Below, piece by piece: positions 17,081 through 26,225 of a stretch of 64,000 nt of DNA. The position numbers and the translations under genes were made by a program. The first letter of the stretch is position 1, and each line of letters begins with the position of its first letter. The DNA is from Bacillota bacterium (GTDB taxonomy: Bacteria > Bacillota > Clostridia > Lachnospirales > Anaerotignaceae): the NCBI GenBank assembly GCA_019422105.1, contig JAHZDZ010000012.1:48355-112354 (forward strand), given 5' to 3'. The notes under the pieces were generated by a model. The model made no database searches, had not been told where the DNA came from, and was given only the letters and a program-made list of their open reading frames with translations.

Positions 17081-18610
17081 ATGGAAAAGAAGCCTGTTTT
17101 AATAGCTGAAAACGTTTCGAAGTATTTTTCGGGCGTCTGTGCGCTGAATAATGTCAGTGTTACTATAAACGAGGGTGAGATCCGCTGTCTGGCGGGAGAA
17201 AACGGATGCGGCAAATCCACATTTGTAAAGATTATTTCGGGTGTTCATGTACCGGAAACGGGAAAAATTACAATCGCAAGCAAGGTATATGACCATTTGA
17301 CGCCGATACAGGCAATCAATGAAGGTATACAGGTTATCTATCAGGATTTATCATTGTTTAACCGACTGAGCGTTGCGGAAAATATAGCAATGAACAAATT
17401 GGTGTACGAAAATAAAAAGATTGTGGACTGGAAGGCAGTTCGGCAGATTGCGTCTGAAGAGCTTAATAGAATTGGCATAGATTTGGATCTGAATACACCT
17501 GTGGGCGACCTTTCTATTGCCAACAGGCAGCTTGTTGCCATTTGCAGGGCGCTGAGCCTGAATGCAAAGGTACTGTTTATGGACGAGCCGACAACGGCGC
17601 TGACGAAAAAGGAAGTTGACAGGCTGTTGTCTATCGTATTGGAGTTGAAGAAAAAAGGACTTTCTGTAGTCTTTATTAGTCATAAATTAAACGAAGTGTT
17701 TGAGGTGGCTGATACCATCACGATTTTCAGGGACGCGAAAAAGATAGGGGATTTTGAAACCTCCGAGCTCAATGAAAAAAGCCTGAGCTATTATATGACA
17801 GGCCGAGAGGTAGAATATCTCCACTACAAACGGGAAGAAGCACAAAATAACGATACCCTTCTGGAAGTAAAGAATCTGACGAAAGAGGGAAACTACAAGG
17901 ACGTCAGCTTTTCTATCCGCAAGGGGGATATTCTGGGGATTACCGGTCTTTTGGGAGCGGGAAGAACAGAATTGGCTCTATCTCTTTTTGGGCTGAATAA
18001 GCCGGATAAGGGAGAGATTTATATAGAAGGCAGGAAGACAGAAATTTCCTCCCCTCACGACGCTCTGCATAATGGCATTGCGTTGCTGCCGGAGGATAGG
18101 TCAACACAGGGATTGTTCCTGAAACAAACGCTTAAGAGAAATATATCCTCAACTGTTCTGGATTCTCTGAAGGGACATTTTGGCTTTATTGATAACGAAA
18201 AACAGACAAAGGTGGCAACCGACGCTATTTATGGCATGGGTGTAAACACCAAAAATATCGAAATGCTGGCGAAAAATCTTTCCGGCGGCAACCAGCAAAA
18301 GGTGGTTATCGGGAAATGGATGGTGCGGGATCCGAAAATATTTATTTTGGATACGCCGACTGTCGGCGTAGATATTGGTTCCAAGGCTGAAATATACGAA
18401 AAAATTCACGCCTTTGCCCATAAGGGCATGGGAATTATACTGATAAGCGATGAGCTTGAGGAAATCATACCAAACGTCAATAAGCTTTTGGTTATGTATA
18501 ACGGTGACGTTATCGGCGTCTACGGGGAAGAGGAATTGAGCCGCCCGGATATCAAAGAGGCTTTGGCGGAGCAGATAAATAATCCGTCGAAGACGCAAAA
18601 TGCGGTTTAA
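17081..18610 (+). CDS. Sugar ABC importer ATPase (RbsA/MglA type)
   Basis: 509 aa with two ABC domains. Domain 1: GENGCGKST, Walker B VLFMDEPTTALT. Domain 2: GLLGAGRTE in place of a full Walker A, signature LSGGNQQKVVIGKW and Walker B IFILDTPTVGVDIGS; the second domain therefore has Thr in place of the catalytic Glu, as is common for this family. It drives uptake through the two permeases downstream. AAAGGTGGGAT precedes the ATG. An RbsA-like protein with one active and one degenerate site is the expected form. Confidence 0.9.
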   Translation: MEKKPVLIAENVSKYFSGVCALNNVSVTINEGEIRCLAGENGCGKSTFVKIISGVHVPETGKITIASKVYDHLTPIQAINEGIQVIYQDLSLFNRLSVAENIAMNKLVYENKKIVDWKAVRQIASEELNRIGIDLDLNTPVGDLSIANRQLVAICRALSLNAKVLFMDEPTTALTKKEVDRLLSIVLELKKKGLSVVFISHKLNEVFEVADTITIFRDAKKIGDFETSELNEKSLSYYMTGREVEYLHYKREEAQNNDTLLEVKNLTKEGNYKDVSFSIRKGDILGITGLLGAGRTELALSLFGLNKPDKGEIYIEGRKTEISSPHDALHNGIALLPEDRSTQGLFLKQTLKRNISSTVLDSLKGHFGFIDNEKQTKVATDAIYGMGVNTKNIEMLAKNLSGGNQQKVVIGKWMVRDPKIFILDTPTVGVDIGSKAEIYEKIHAFAHKGMGIILISDELEEIIPNVNKLLVMYNGDVIGVYGEEELSRPDIKEALAEQINNPSKTQNAV

Positions 18611-18627
18611 GGAAAGGGGGGTCTCAT

Positions 18628-19653
18628 TTGAGCGGAGAAACTGTAAAGAACAGACGTTTTAGAAATCTGACACAGATGGAACGGTATTTGAGCGTTATTA
18701 TCATAGCCTATATCATCATAGTAGCCGTTAAAAATCCCACCTTTTTCCGTTTGGGAACACTTTTTGATATGCTGCGCTCCTCTGCGGGGACGCTGATATT
18801 GGGTGTCGGTGTGCTGATGGTTTTAATTTCGGGCGGTATTGATGTATCCTTTACGTCGATTGCCATAGTGGCAGGATACTGTGCTGTTGTAATCATGCAG
18901 AAGATGCAGATAGACAACATTGCTTTTGCTATGGCCTTATCGGCTGTACTGGGCATTTTAATGGGATCGGTCAATGCGCTTCTGATTCATTTTTTCAATC
19001 TGCAAACTTTAATCGTAACTCTTGGCACTTCCAGTATTTTTTATGGCACTATGACGACATTTCTGGGGACGAAGTCCATTCCTGTCAGCGCAATGCCGAA
19101 ATCTCTTGTGGCCTATGGCTCCAACAATATTTTTTCGCTGACGGAAAACGGGTCAACCTATGGTCTGACTGTATTTATATTTATGGTGGCGGCCATCTAT
19201 ATTGTAAGCTATTTCATATTGTACCGGACAATGCTTGGCAGAAGTATATTTGCCCTTGGAAATGATGAGGAAAGTGCAAAGCGTGCCGGCATCAATATAT
19301 TTGGAACGAGGCTTTTCATATACTGCTTCATGGGCTGTCTATCCGGTATTATGGGCATTATCTATTTCAGTGAGCTGAAAATGATAAACCCTGTTTCACT
19401 GGTCGGCACAGAGCTTATGATAATTGCGGCGGTTGTCATTGGCGGCGCAAAGCTAACCGGCGGTGAGGGCACAATATTCGGCACGATATTGGGCATTGCC
19501 ATAATCCAGCTTTTTAAGTACACTCTTGTTTTCCTGGGTCTTTCCACAAGCTGGAACGATTTCTTTACCGGCGTTGTGCTTTTATTCTCCGTGGGAATAC
19601 TCTCCTACAGGCAGCGGGTAAGGAACAGAAAAGACCTGAAATTTATAGATTAG
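18628..19653 (+). CDS. Sugar ABC importer permease (RbsC type), first subunit
   Basis: 341 aa, about ten membrane segments, BPD_transp_2 family. Blocks LISGGIDVSFTSIAIVAG and GTSSIFYGTM are typical of ribose/rhamnose/AI-2 permeases. The start codon is TTG 8 bases after GGAAAGGGGG; no in-frame ATG fits better. It lies 17 bases after the ATPase gene. Together with the next gene it forms a heterodimeric channel, as in LsrCD or RhaPQ rather than the single RbsC. Confidence 0.88.
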   Translation: MSGETVKNRRFRNLTQMERYLSVIIIAYIIIVAVKNPTFFRLGTLFDMLRSSAGTLILGVGVLMVLISGGIDVSFTSIAIVAGYCAVVIMQKMQIDNIAFAMALSAVLGILMGSVNALLIHFFNLQTLIVTLGTSSIFYGTMTTFLGTKSIPVSAMPKSLVAYGSNNIFSLTENGSTYGLTVFIFMVAAIYIVSYFILYRTMLGRSIFALGNDEESAKRAGINIFGTRLFIYCFMGCLSGIMGIIYFSELKMINPVSLVGTELMIIAAVVIGGAKLTGGEGTIFGTILGIAIIQLFKYTLVFLGLSTSWNDFFTGVVLLFSVGILSYRQRVRNRKDLKFID

Positions 19654-19671
19654 GGAGGGGAGTGTGGAGAT

Positions 19672-20721
19672 ATGAGTATAAAAGAGATAAATAAAAGCTC
19701 TGTCACAGGGCTTTTAAAAAGGGATACAAACCTGACTGTATTATGGGTGATTACGTTTGCGGTCATACTTACATTGGCATTGTTATTGGGAAACCGCTTT
19801 TTTTCCGTCAACAATTTCCAATCCATGTCCTTTCAGATCAGTGAATTCGGTTTTTTTGCTTTGGCTATGTCTCTGGCCATGCTGACGGGCGGCATTGACC
19901 TTTCTATTGTCGCAAACGCGGGTTTAAGCGGTGTCATTATGGCGACGATAATGTCGGGCAAGGTAATCGCCATTACGGATGAAAACTCTCTGCTTGTGAT
20001 GGTATTTGCCATTGCTGTGGCCCTGATTGTGTCTACAGCAGGCGGTCTGATAAATGGTATTTTGGTTGCGAAGCTTTCTGTACCTCCTATTCTTGCCACT
20101 CTTGGCACCATGATTTTATATAACGGCATGGGCATGGTACTCAGTAACGGTGAGAGTGTAGGCGTAAAGGTGGAAGCATTTTCCGATATTGGCATCAAAA
20201 CAGTTTTTGGAATACCTGTCATATTTATTATGCTTGTCATCACGCTGGTGGTGGTCAGCACGATATTGTCAAGGACAGGTTTCGGCAAAAAAATATATCT
20301 TCTGGGCGAAAACCAGGCGGCTCTGCGCTTTTCAGGCGTAGATACGGAGAAGGTGCTGATTGAGACCTATGGAATTATAGGCTTTTTGATTGGTATAGCA
20401 GCGGTTATCATGGTTTCCCGTATCAATTCCGCCAGAATCGGCTTTGGCGAAACCTATCAGCTTCAGGCTATACTGGTAGCTGTATTGGCAGGATTTGACC
20501 CTGACGGAGGACGGGGCAAGGTCATAGGCGTTGTTTTGGGTATGACTGTTTTACAGTTTTTGCAAAGCGCCTTTACCATATTCAATTTCAGTCCATATTC
20601 CAAAAAACTGGTTTGGGGCGCCATGCTTTTGATTGTTATGATTATTAATTACTTCCTCAACAGGGAAAGAAAGCTAAAGGTAAAAAAATCGGCGAAGATT
20701 ATACAGTCGGAGGTCAATTAG
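19672..20721 (+). CDS. Sugar ABC importer permease (RbsC type), second subunit
   Basis: 349 aa, again about ten membrane segments. AMLTGGIDLSIVANAGLSG and PPILATLGTMILYNG are the family blocks and align with those of the first permease. GGGAGGGG precedes the ATG. Two different permeases in one operon point to the LsrCD/RhaPQ branch of carbohydrate-uptake-2 importers. Confidence 0.88.
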   Translation: MSIKEINKSSVTGLLKRDTNLTVLWVITFAVILTLALLLGNRFFSVNNFQSMSFQISEFGFFALAMSLAMLTGGIDLSIVANAGLSGVIMATIMSGKVIAITDENSLLVMVFAIAVALIVSTAGGLINGILVAKLSVPPILATLGTMILYNGMGMVLSNGESVGVKVEAFSDIGIKTVFGIPVIFIMLVITLVVVSTILSRTGFGKKIYLLGENQAALRFSGVDTEKVLIETYGIIGFLIGIAAVIMVSRINSARIGFGETYQLQAILVAVLAGFDPDGGRGKVIGVVLGMTVLQFLQSAFTIFNFSPYSKKLVWGAMLLIVMIINYFLNRERKLKVKKSAKIIQSEVN

Positions 20722-20735
20722 GAGGAGGGGCTTTT

Positions 20736-21293
20736 ATGGACTATCAGAATACATATAAAACAATTTTAAAGGAATTGGATGAGGTATTTGGCAGAGTGGA
20801 TTTAAGCCAGGTTCGGGATTTGATGGATAAAATCAAAGCGTCTGACAGGATTTTTCTCATGGGCGTCGGAAGGGAGGGTCTGGCAACCCGCGGCTTTGCC
20901 ATGAGGCTGATGCATTTTGGCAAGGAGGTTCACTGGGGATGGGATGATACTACCCCTGCTGTGAAAAAAGGGGACTTGTTTATATTTACCTCTGGTTCCG
21001 GTGAAATCGGACATATCCATTATGTGGCGGAGGAGGTAAAGAAAACCGGCGCTGCCATTGCTGTAGTAACCGGTGTTCCGGACAGGAAGACGGCGCAGCT
21101 TGCAGATACAGTGGTGTGGGTGCCTGCCAGTGTATATAAAGGCAAGGACAACGTAGTCCCTTCTATACAGCCTATGGGTAATCTCTTTGAGCAGTCCCTG
21201 TTTATATTATTTGATATGATAATTATGTGGCTGGTGGATGAGTCTGACACTACATTCCAGAAAATGTCCGACAGGCACAGAAATTTTGAATAA
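20736..21293 (+). CDS. SIS-domain sugar isomerase, 6-phospho-3-hexuloisomerase-like
   Basis: 185 aa, one SIS domain, the size of Hxi/HxlB. Blocks MGVGREGLATRGFAMRLMHF, DDTTPAVKKGDLFIF and TSGSGEIGH match the phosphosugar-binding SIS fold of 6-phospho-3-hexuloisomerase, which interconverts 3-hexulose 6-phosphate and fructose 6-phosphate. The usual partner 3-hexulose-6-phosphate synthase is not in the window, so it may isomerise the phosphate of the imported sugar instead. It is the last gene of the ABC operon, 14 bases after the permease, with AGGAGGGG upstream. No kinase is in this operon either. Confidence 0.82.
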   Translation: MDYQNTYKTILKELDEVFGRVDLSQVRDLMDKIKASDRIFLMGVGREGLATRGFAMRLMHFGKEVHWGWDDTTPAVKKGDLFIFTSGSGEIGHIHYVAEEVKKTGAAIAVVTGVPDRKTAQLADTVVWVPASVYKGKDNVVPSIQPMGNLFEQSLFILFDMIIMWLVDESDTTFQKMSDRHRNFE

Positions 21294-21398
21294 AGCGGCC
21301 AAATAGGATTGCTTATCCTATGTCTTTTGCTGTGCTGCTTTGTTTTGGGTTTTTATTTCTTACTTATTTGGCAACAAGTTTTTCTCTCCCTAATATAG

Positions 21399-21438
21399 AA
21401 TACCACAGAGGGTATGTACTCCTGTGGTATTCTTTTTT
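21399..21438 (+). terminator. Terminator of the sugar ABC operon
   Basis: AATACCACAG, 13-base loop, CTGTGGTATT, then CTTTTTTT. A smaller ATAGGAT/ATCCTAT stem lies nearer the stop at about 21303-21322. Confidence 0.85.
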
Positions 21439-21639
21439 TGCGGATAAAACCGCTTTGATTGAAAAACGGGTAAGGCATTTTTGATAAAAGGTTTTGAGGG
21501 TGCCGCTGTGAAAGAAGGAAGTATGTATTGATAAGAAATGATAAAAAATTGACAATTAAATTGCTTCATATGATAATAGCTTAAAAGATATTAGTACCAA
21601 AGATAAACCATTTACGGTTCCATCTGAAAAGTTCAGCCC

Positions 21640-21915
21640 GGTGAGTCGGTTTGATTTTTCAGATATTTCAGGTTCCCTTTTATTTCCAATGTGCTGTTTT
21701 CATTTTGCCCTTTAGGGCATGAAAGAGAGGGTTTTCGGGGGGATTCTCCTCCTGAATTGTTTTGCGTCAGCACATCCTCATTTCATTCGGCCGCCTGCGG
21801 CGGGCGGATTTCTTTCCGCTGCCTAGTCTGGGGGAATCGGAAACTAGGTTGCATAGGCGAGCAGACGTAACACCGTAAGGTATAGACGCAGCGAACGACC
21901 AGCCCCTTCACAGGT
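21640..21915. other. GC-rich structured gene-free segment, function unknown
   Basis: No gene is supported between 21294 and 22130. This part is richer in G and C than its surroundings and holds several stems: CCGCC/GGCGG at 21791-21807 and CCTAGT/ACTAGG at 21822-21848, followed by a block containing GACGTAACACCGTAAGG. It might be a structured RNA or a decayed repeat. I could not assign it to a family. Confidence 0.4.
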
Positions 21916-21921
21916 CTTTTG

Positions 21922-21986
21922 GTTCTTTTCTTCTTAAGAAAAGAACATTAATATAGTTTTTAGTTAAGTTTATTTAAAATCCTATA
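21922..21986 (+). repeat. 65-bp repeat, copy A (inverted partner at 32134-32198)
   Basis: Begins with the hairpin GTTCTTTTCTT-CTT-AAGAAAAGAAC and continues through ATTAATATAG to CCTATA. The reverse complement of 32134-32198 matches it at 62 of 65 positions. It lies about 145 bases before the sigma-54 activator gene. Confidence 0.85.
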
Positions 21987-22130
21987 CATATTTAAACGAT
22001 AGATAAACTAAAAAATACATTTATACTGTATTTGCTATGAAAAATACACAGCAGCAGATGGCATTTTTTGATATAGATTCAATTCATGAAACTATTTCAA
22101 ATTCAGGATATTTCAGAAAGGATGATATGA

Positions 22131-25073
22131 ATGAACAAAAAGATTTTTGAACTGATAGAGCAAGAGGATAAACGAAATCCATTGACAGATGAAGAAATTG
22201 CCAGGCGTCTGGGTGTTCTGCGCGAGGTTGTCACCAATATCAGAAGACAAAAGGGGATACCCGATTCCAGACAGAGAAGAAAGGACATGCTAAAGGAGGA
22301 TATTACAGGGCTTTTGCGCAGTATGGGGCCAATCTCTGAGCGAAGGCTGACAACAGAATTAAACGCTAAGGGATACGGTATTGGCAAATATGCTGTGTCA
22401 AGACTGAAAAGAGAGGTGGAGGAGGAAAACGGAAATTTATCCGCCGCTTATGAGAATAAGAAACCCCTCCATATAACGAAAAGGGAAGAAAGCGAACAGG
22501 AAAAAGAATCTGCAAATACAGAGTCCGTTTTCAGCCGTTTTATTGGCTGTGAGGGAAGTATGAAAACGCAGATAGATAAAGCTCAGGCAGCACTTTTATA
22601 TCCGCCGAAGGGTCTTCACACGCTGATTTTCGGTCCTTCCGGTGTTGGAAAAAGCTTTTTGGCGGAGCTGATGCATCAGTATGCTCTGAGAACGGACAAT
22701 TTTGATGCGGAAGCACCCTTTGTGGAATTTAACTGCGCCGATTATGCGGATAACCCACAGCTTCTTTTAGCACAGCTTTTTGGATATGCGAAAGGAGCCT
22801 TTACCGGCGCTTCTGAAAACAAAAAGGGGTTAGTTGAACTGTGTGACGGCGGCATTTTATTTTTAGACGAGGTACACCGGCTGCCGCCGGAGGGACAGGA
22901 AATATTGTTCTATCTTATTGATAAAGGCCGTTTCCGCCGTCTTGGGGAAGCGGACACCCAAAGAAAAACAAATATTATGATGATAGCTGCGACAACAGAA
23001 AATCCGGAGAGCGCTCTTCTTTTGACATTTCGCCGCAGGATACCAATGTGTATTGAAATAAGGGCCTTAAAGGACAGACCACTTGAGGAAAAAATGGAGT
23101 TTATCAAGCTTTTTTTCCTTCATGAATCAAGACGCCTGGGGCAGGCGCTCCATGTGGAGAGCGATGCAATAAAATATCTTTTGTCTTACGACTGCCCGGG
23201 AAATGTAGGACAGCTGAAAAGTGATATACAGGTGAGCTGTGCCAAGGCGTTTTTGGAAGCAAAGCTCAGTCTCAGAGACAAAATCTATGTTACGGCGCAG
23301 GATTTGAGCGAGAGCATACGCAGCCACACAGCTGATGTCAGTATGAACAGAGGCTTTAAGGACATAATAAAGGGAGACACCGTTTTCTCTCCCGACAACA
23401 GTATGGCATATGACGAAAATAAAAAAATAAATATTGATGACGGCAGTATCTATGCCATTATTGATTCCAAATATTCGGAGCTGAAGCAAAAGGGCTTTGA
23501 CGACAGCATCATCAATACAATCTTGACAAAGGAAGTGGAGAAGGAGCTTGTCAGAAATGCGGAAGAGCCATACCTGAATGAGTTGAGCAGGCAGGAGCTT
23601 TGTAACATTGTCGGACAGGACATTTTGAAGCTGACCAATGAAGTCTATCTCTTTGCGCTTAAGAGGCTGCCCGATTTGAGCTCCAGCTTATTGTTTCCTC
23701 TGGCAATTCATTTGAGCGCCGTTTTGGATCACCTGAAAAATAATAAACGGATACGAAATACAAATTTTGTGCATATTAAGGATTTGTATTTGAAGGAATA
23801 TGAGGTTTCTCTTGAGATAGTGCAGCTGATTAATCAAAAAATATACAAAACACTGCCAAGGGAAGAGGCAACATTTATAGCCATGTACCTGAAAAATTTC
23901 CAAAACAATAAAAGCATCAGGGAAAAGAAAATAGGCGTTCTGGTGGTAAGCCACGGCAGAGTGGCCTGCGGTATGGCGGAGGTGGCGAACAGAATACTGA
24001 ATGTGAATCATGCCATTGGCCTTGAAATGTCATTGACAGATGCGCCAAGCGTTATGCTGGAAAAAATCATCAGTGTGGTCAGCCGCATTGACCAGGGAAA
24101 GGGCTGTATCATACTGGCCGATATGGGCTCTCTGCTGTCCTTTGAGGAGGCTATTGAGGAAAAGACGGGCGTAAAGGTTATGGTTGTGGGCAGAGTAGAC
24201 ACTTTGATGGTATTGGAATGCCTCAGAAAAGTTCTTTTGACGGAGGAAACCATCGAGAGCATTGCCCAAGAGCTTGATATCAAGAATTATCCCCTTGTCA
24301 GTTCCGCTCTCTCCGGGGTTCCCAGGAAAAAGGCAATACTCTGCCTTTGCATTACAGGACAGGGCAGCGCTAAGGTAATAGAGGAATTATTGTACAAAAG
24401 GCTGGAGAGCAGCATCCAATTTGTAGATATTATTACAAAAGGATACATTGAAAATGAAAAAGTGGAAAATATAATAGCGGAAGTGGAAAAATCTTATGAA
24501 ATTATTGCCGCTGTAGGCACCATTGACCCATGTATTCCGAGGATACCCTTTATTCCCATTGAAACCATATATGAGTTTAAAGGGATATCGCGCCTTCGGA
24601 GTATTGTCAAAAAGCATACAGCCGCAGTAAAAAACGATTTGAGTGAGGTGCTGCCGCTGGAATTTATTTTTACCAATACAGATTTCAGGTACAAGGATCA
24701 GGTTATTGATGCTGCCGTAGAAAAAATGGTTGAAAACGGATATGTGGACAAGGAATATCTGCTCAGCGTCTATAAAAGGGAGGCTGTAGCGCCCACTTTC
24801 TTAAAGGGAGGCATTGCAATACCCCATGGGGAGAGCCGTTTTATTACAAAACCAGTCATTGCCGTTACAAAACTGGACAATCCCGTGAGCTGGGACGGTA
24901 CAAATTCAGCCGATATTATATTTACGTTGGCCCTTGAAGAAAATTCAAAAAAATATTTTGAACAGCTGTATGCGGTAATTTCCCATGAGGACAGCATGGA
25001 GGGCATACGGAAAGCAGAAAATGAAAAGGAAATTGCGGATATTTTGTATGGGGTTACAATTCCGGCCAAATAA
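22131..25073 (+). CDS. LevR-like sigma-54 activator with PRD and PTS domains
   Basis: 980 aa. In order: helix-turn-helix region (~20-95), AAA+ sigma-54 interaction domain with Walker A GPSGVGKS (168-175), GAFTGA (222-227) and Walker B LFLDEVH (243-249), a PTS regulation domain (~490-595, with IHLSAVLDH), a mannose-family IIA-like domain (VVSHGRVACGMA near 606), a galactitol-family IIB-like domain with Cys in LCITGQGSA (~740), and a fructose/Ntr-family IIA domain with the phosphorylatable His in IAIPHGES (~898). It should open sigma-54 promoters when PTS phosphorylation state signals substrate. A perfect -24/-12 promoter lies directly after its stop, in front of the PTS operon. GAAAGGATG precedes the ATG. 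Confidence 0.92.
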   Translation: MNKKIFELIEQEDKRNPLTDEEIARRLGVLREVVTNIRRQKGIPDSRQRRKDMLKEDITGLLRSMGPISERRLTTELNAKGYGIGKYAVSRLKREVEEENGNLSAAYENKKPLHITKREESEQEKESANTESVFSRFIGCEGSMKTQIDKAQAALLYPPKGLHTLIFGPSGVGKSFLAELMHQYALRTDNFDAEAPFVEFNCADYADNPQLLLAQLFGYAKGAFTGASENKKGLVELCDGGILFLDEVHRLPPEGQEILFYLIDKGRFRRLGEADTQRKTNIMMIAATTENPESALLLTFRRRIPMCIEIRALKDRPLEEKMEFIKLFFLHESRRLGQALHVESDAIKYLLSYDCPGNVGQLKSDIQVSCAKAFLEAKLSLRDKIYVTAQDLSESIRSHTADVSMNRGFKDIIKGDTVFSPDNSMAYDENKKINIDDGSIYAIIDSKYSELKQKGFDDSIINTILTKEVEKELVRNAEEPYLNELSRQELCNIVGQDILKLTNEVYLFALKRLPDLSSSLLFPLAIHLSAVLDHLKNNKRIRNTNFVHIKDLYLKEYEVSLEIVQLINQKIYKTLPREEATFIAMYLKNFQNNKSIREKKIGVLVVSHGRVACGMAEVANRILNVNHAIGLEMSLTDAPSVMLEKIISVVSRIDQGKGCIILADMGSLLSFEEAIEEKTGVKVMVVGRVDTLMVLECLRKVLLTEETIESIAQELDIKNYPLVSSALSGVPRKKAILCLCITGQGSAKVIEELLYKRLESSIQFVDIITKGYIENEKVENIIAEVEKSYEIIAAVGTIDPCIPRIPFIPIETIYEFKGISRLRSIVKKHTAAVKNDLSEVLPLEFIFTNTDFRYKDQVIDAAVEKMVENGYVDKEYLLSVYKREAVAPTFLKGGIAIPHGESRFITKPVIAVTKLDNPVSWDGTNSADIIFTLALEENSKKYFEQLYAVISHEDSMEGIRKAENEKEIADILYGVTIPAK

Positions 25074-25090
25074 TTGGCACATTTCTTGCT
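25074..25090 (+). promoter_or_regulatory. Sigma-54 (-24/-12) promoter of the PTS/sugar-acid operon
   Basis: TTGGCAC-ATTTC-TTGCT matches the TGGCAC-N5-TTGC consensus exactly, with GG and GC eleven bases apart. It begins one base after the activator stop codon and ends 34 bases before the aldolase start. The activator just upstream has the GAFTGA loop needed to work on such a promoter. Confidence 0.9.
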
Positions 25091-25124
25091 TTGTATAGAA
25101 AGTAATACAAAGGAGGTGAGGAAA

Positions 25125-25745
25125 TTGAAAGATTTTCCAAAGGTTACAATTATTTTAAGGGGATACGATTATGAGCAGGTCAGAACAGTTGTGAAGGTAT
25201 TGGCGGAAAGCAGTATCCGTTCTGTGGAAATAACCATGAATTCCCCTGACGCGTTTGAAATCATTTCTAAAATTTCCAATGAGTTCGGCGACAGGGTGAT
25301 GGTAGGAGCCGGAACGGTAATGACTCTTGAGGAGGCGGTGGGAGCCGTTGAGGCGGGAGCGCAGTTTATACTTGCACCTGTTATGCTCAAAAAGGAGATA
25401 TTGGAATATTGCAGGCTTAAGGGTGTTATCACAGTGCCGGGTGCCTTTTCGCCTACGGAAATCCATCAAAGCTTCCAGGACGGAGCCGATATTGTAAAGG
25501 TGTTTCCGGCCCATGTACTGGGCAGCAAATATTTGAAGGATATTGCGGCGCCTCTTGGTAAAATGGAGCTGATGGTGGTAGGCGGTATCAATTCCGACAA
25601 CATACTGGAATACTTTGAGGCTGGGGCAACCTGTGCGGGCATTGCCAGCGGCGTCTTTGAAAAGGACGACATCAAAAACCGGAATGAGGAGGGCCTGAGA
25701 AGGTCTATCGCTTATCTGGAAAACAAGTTAGGGAGATTACAATGA
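25125..25745 (+). CDS. KDPG/KHG-type aldolase (2-keto-3-deoxy-6-phospho-sugar-acid aldolase)
   Basis: 206 aa from a TTG start 8 bases after AGGAGG. The longer in-frame start at 25074 is ruled out because that region is the sigma-54 promoter. Class I aldolase fold: E35 in SVEITMNS, GAGTVMT phosphate-side loop, and Schiff-base Lys125 in ADIVKVFPAH. It cleaves 2-keto-3-deoxy-6-phospho-gluconate or -galactonate to pyruvate and glyceraldehyde 3-phosphate. With the dehydratase at the end of the operon it completes a sugar-acid pathway; the galactonate isomer is suggested by that partner. It overlaps the next gene by ATGA. Confidence 0.88.
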   Translation: MKDFPKVTIILRGYDYEQVRTVVKVLAESSIRSVEITMNSPDAFEIISKISNEFGDRVMVGAGTVMTLEEAVGAVEAGAQFILAPVMLKKEILEYCRLKGVITVPGAFSPTEIHQSFQDGADIVKVFPAHVLGSKYLKDIAAPLGKMELMVVGGINSDNILEYFEAGATCAGIASGVFEKDDIKNRNEEGLRRSIAYLENKLGRLQ

Positions 25746-26206
25746 GTGACAAATTATTTTTCAACGAAAATCTGATTTTTAAAATAAAAGGCTTGGACAC
25801 GAACAAAGAGGTATTGTCTTTTGTGGCGGATAAGCTTTACAAAGAAGACTGTGTCAATGACGAATACAAGGACGCTATATTAAAAAGAGAGGAAAGCTTT
25901 CCGACAGGACTGTTTACAGGCGCAATCAATATTGCCATTCCCCATGCGGACTGCGCTTATGTTAAGAAAGCGGCCCTCGCCATTGGTGTCTTGGATAAAC
26001 CGGTAGAATTTCAATCCATGGATGATCCGGATAAGTCAATTGGCGTCAGCCTTGTGATAATGCTTGCCTTAAGCGAGCCCCACGGGCATCTGGAAATGCT
26101 TCAGAAGGTTGTGGAACTGATTAAAAACCAGGATGACCTGAAGGAAATCGTAGAAAGTGAAGATACAAAAAAGGTATTTGATTTGATAAGCAGATATTTA
26201 CTGTAA
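25742..26206 (+). CDS. PTS IIA component, galactitol/fructose-type
   Basis: 154 aa. PTS_EIIA_2 domain with the phosphorylated His68 in INIAIPHADC. It accepts phosphate from HPr and passes it to the IIB protein encoded next. The start overlaps the aldolase stop by four bases (ATGA), with GGGAGA upstream, so the two are translationally coupled. Confidence 0.9.
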   Translation: MSDKLFFNENLIFKIKGLDTNKEVLSFVADKLYKEDCVNDEYKDAILKREESFPTGLFTGAINIAIPHADCAYVKKAALAIGVLDKPVEFQSMDDPDKSIGVSLVIMLALSEPHGHLEMLQKVVELIKNQDDLKEIVESEDTKKVFDLISRYLL

Positions 26207-26225
26207 AAAAAGGAGAGAATATAAA

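Noticed and set aside
25074..25124. Upstream TTG start for the aldolase
   Set aside because: This segment is the sigma-54 promoter, and the conserved domain begins at TTG 25125 behind AGGAGG.
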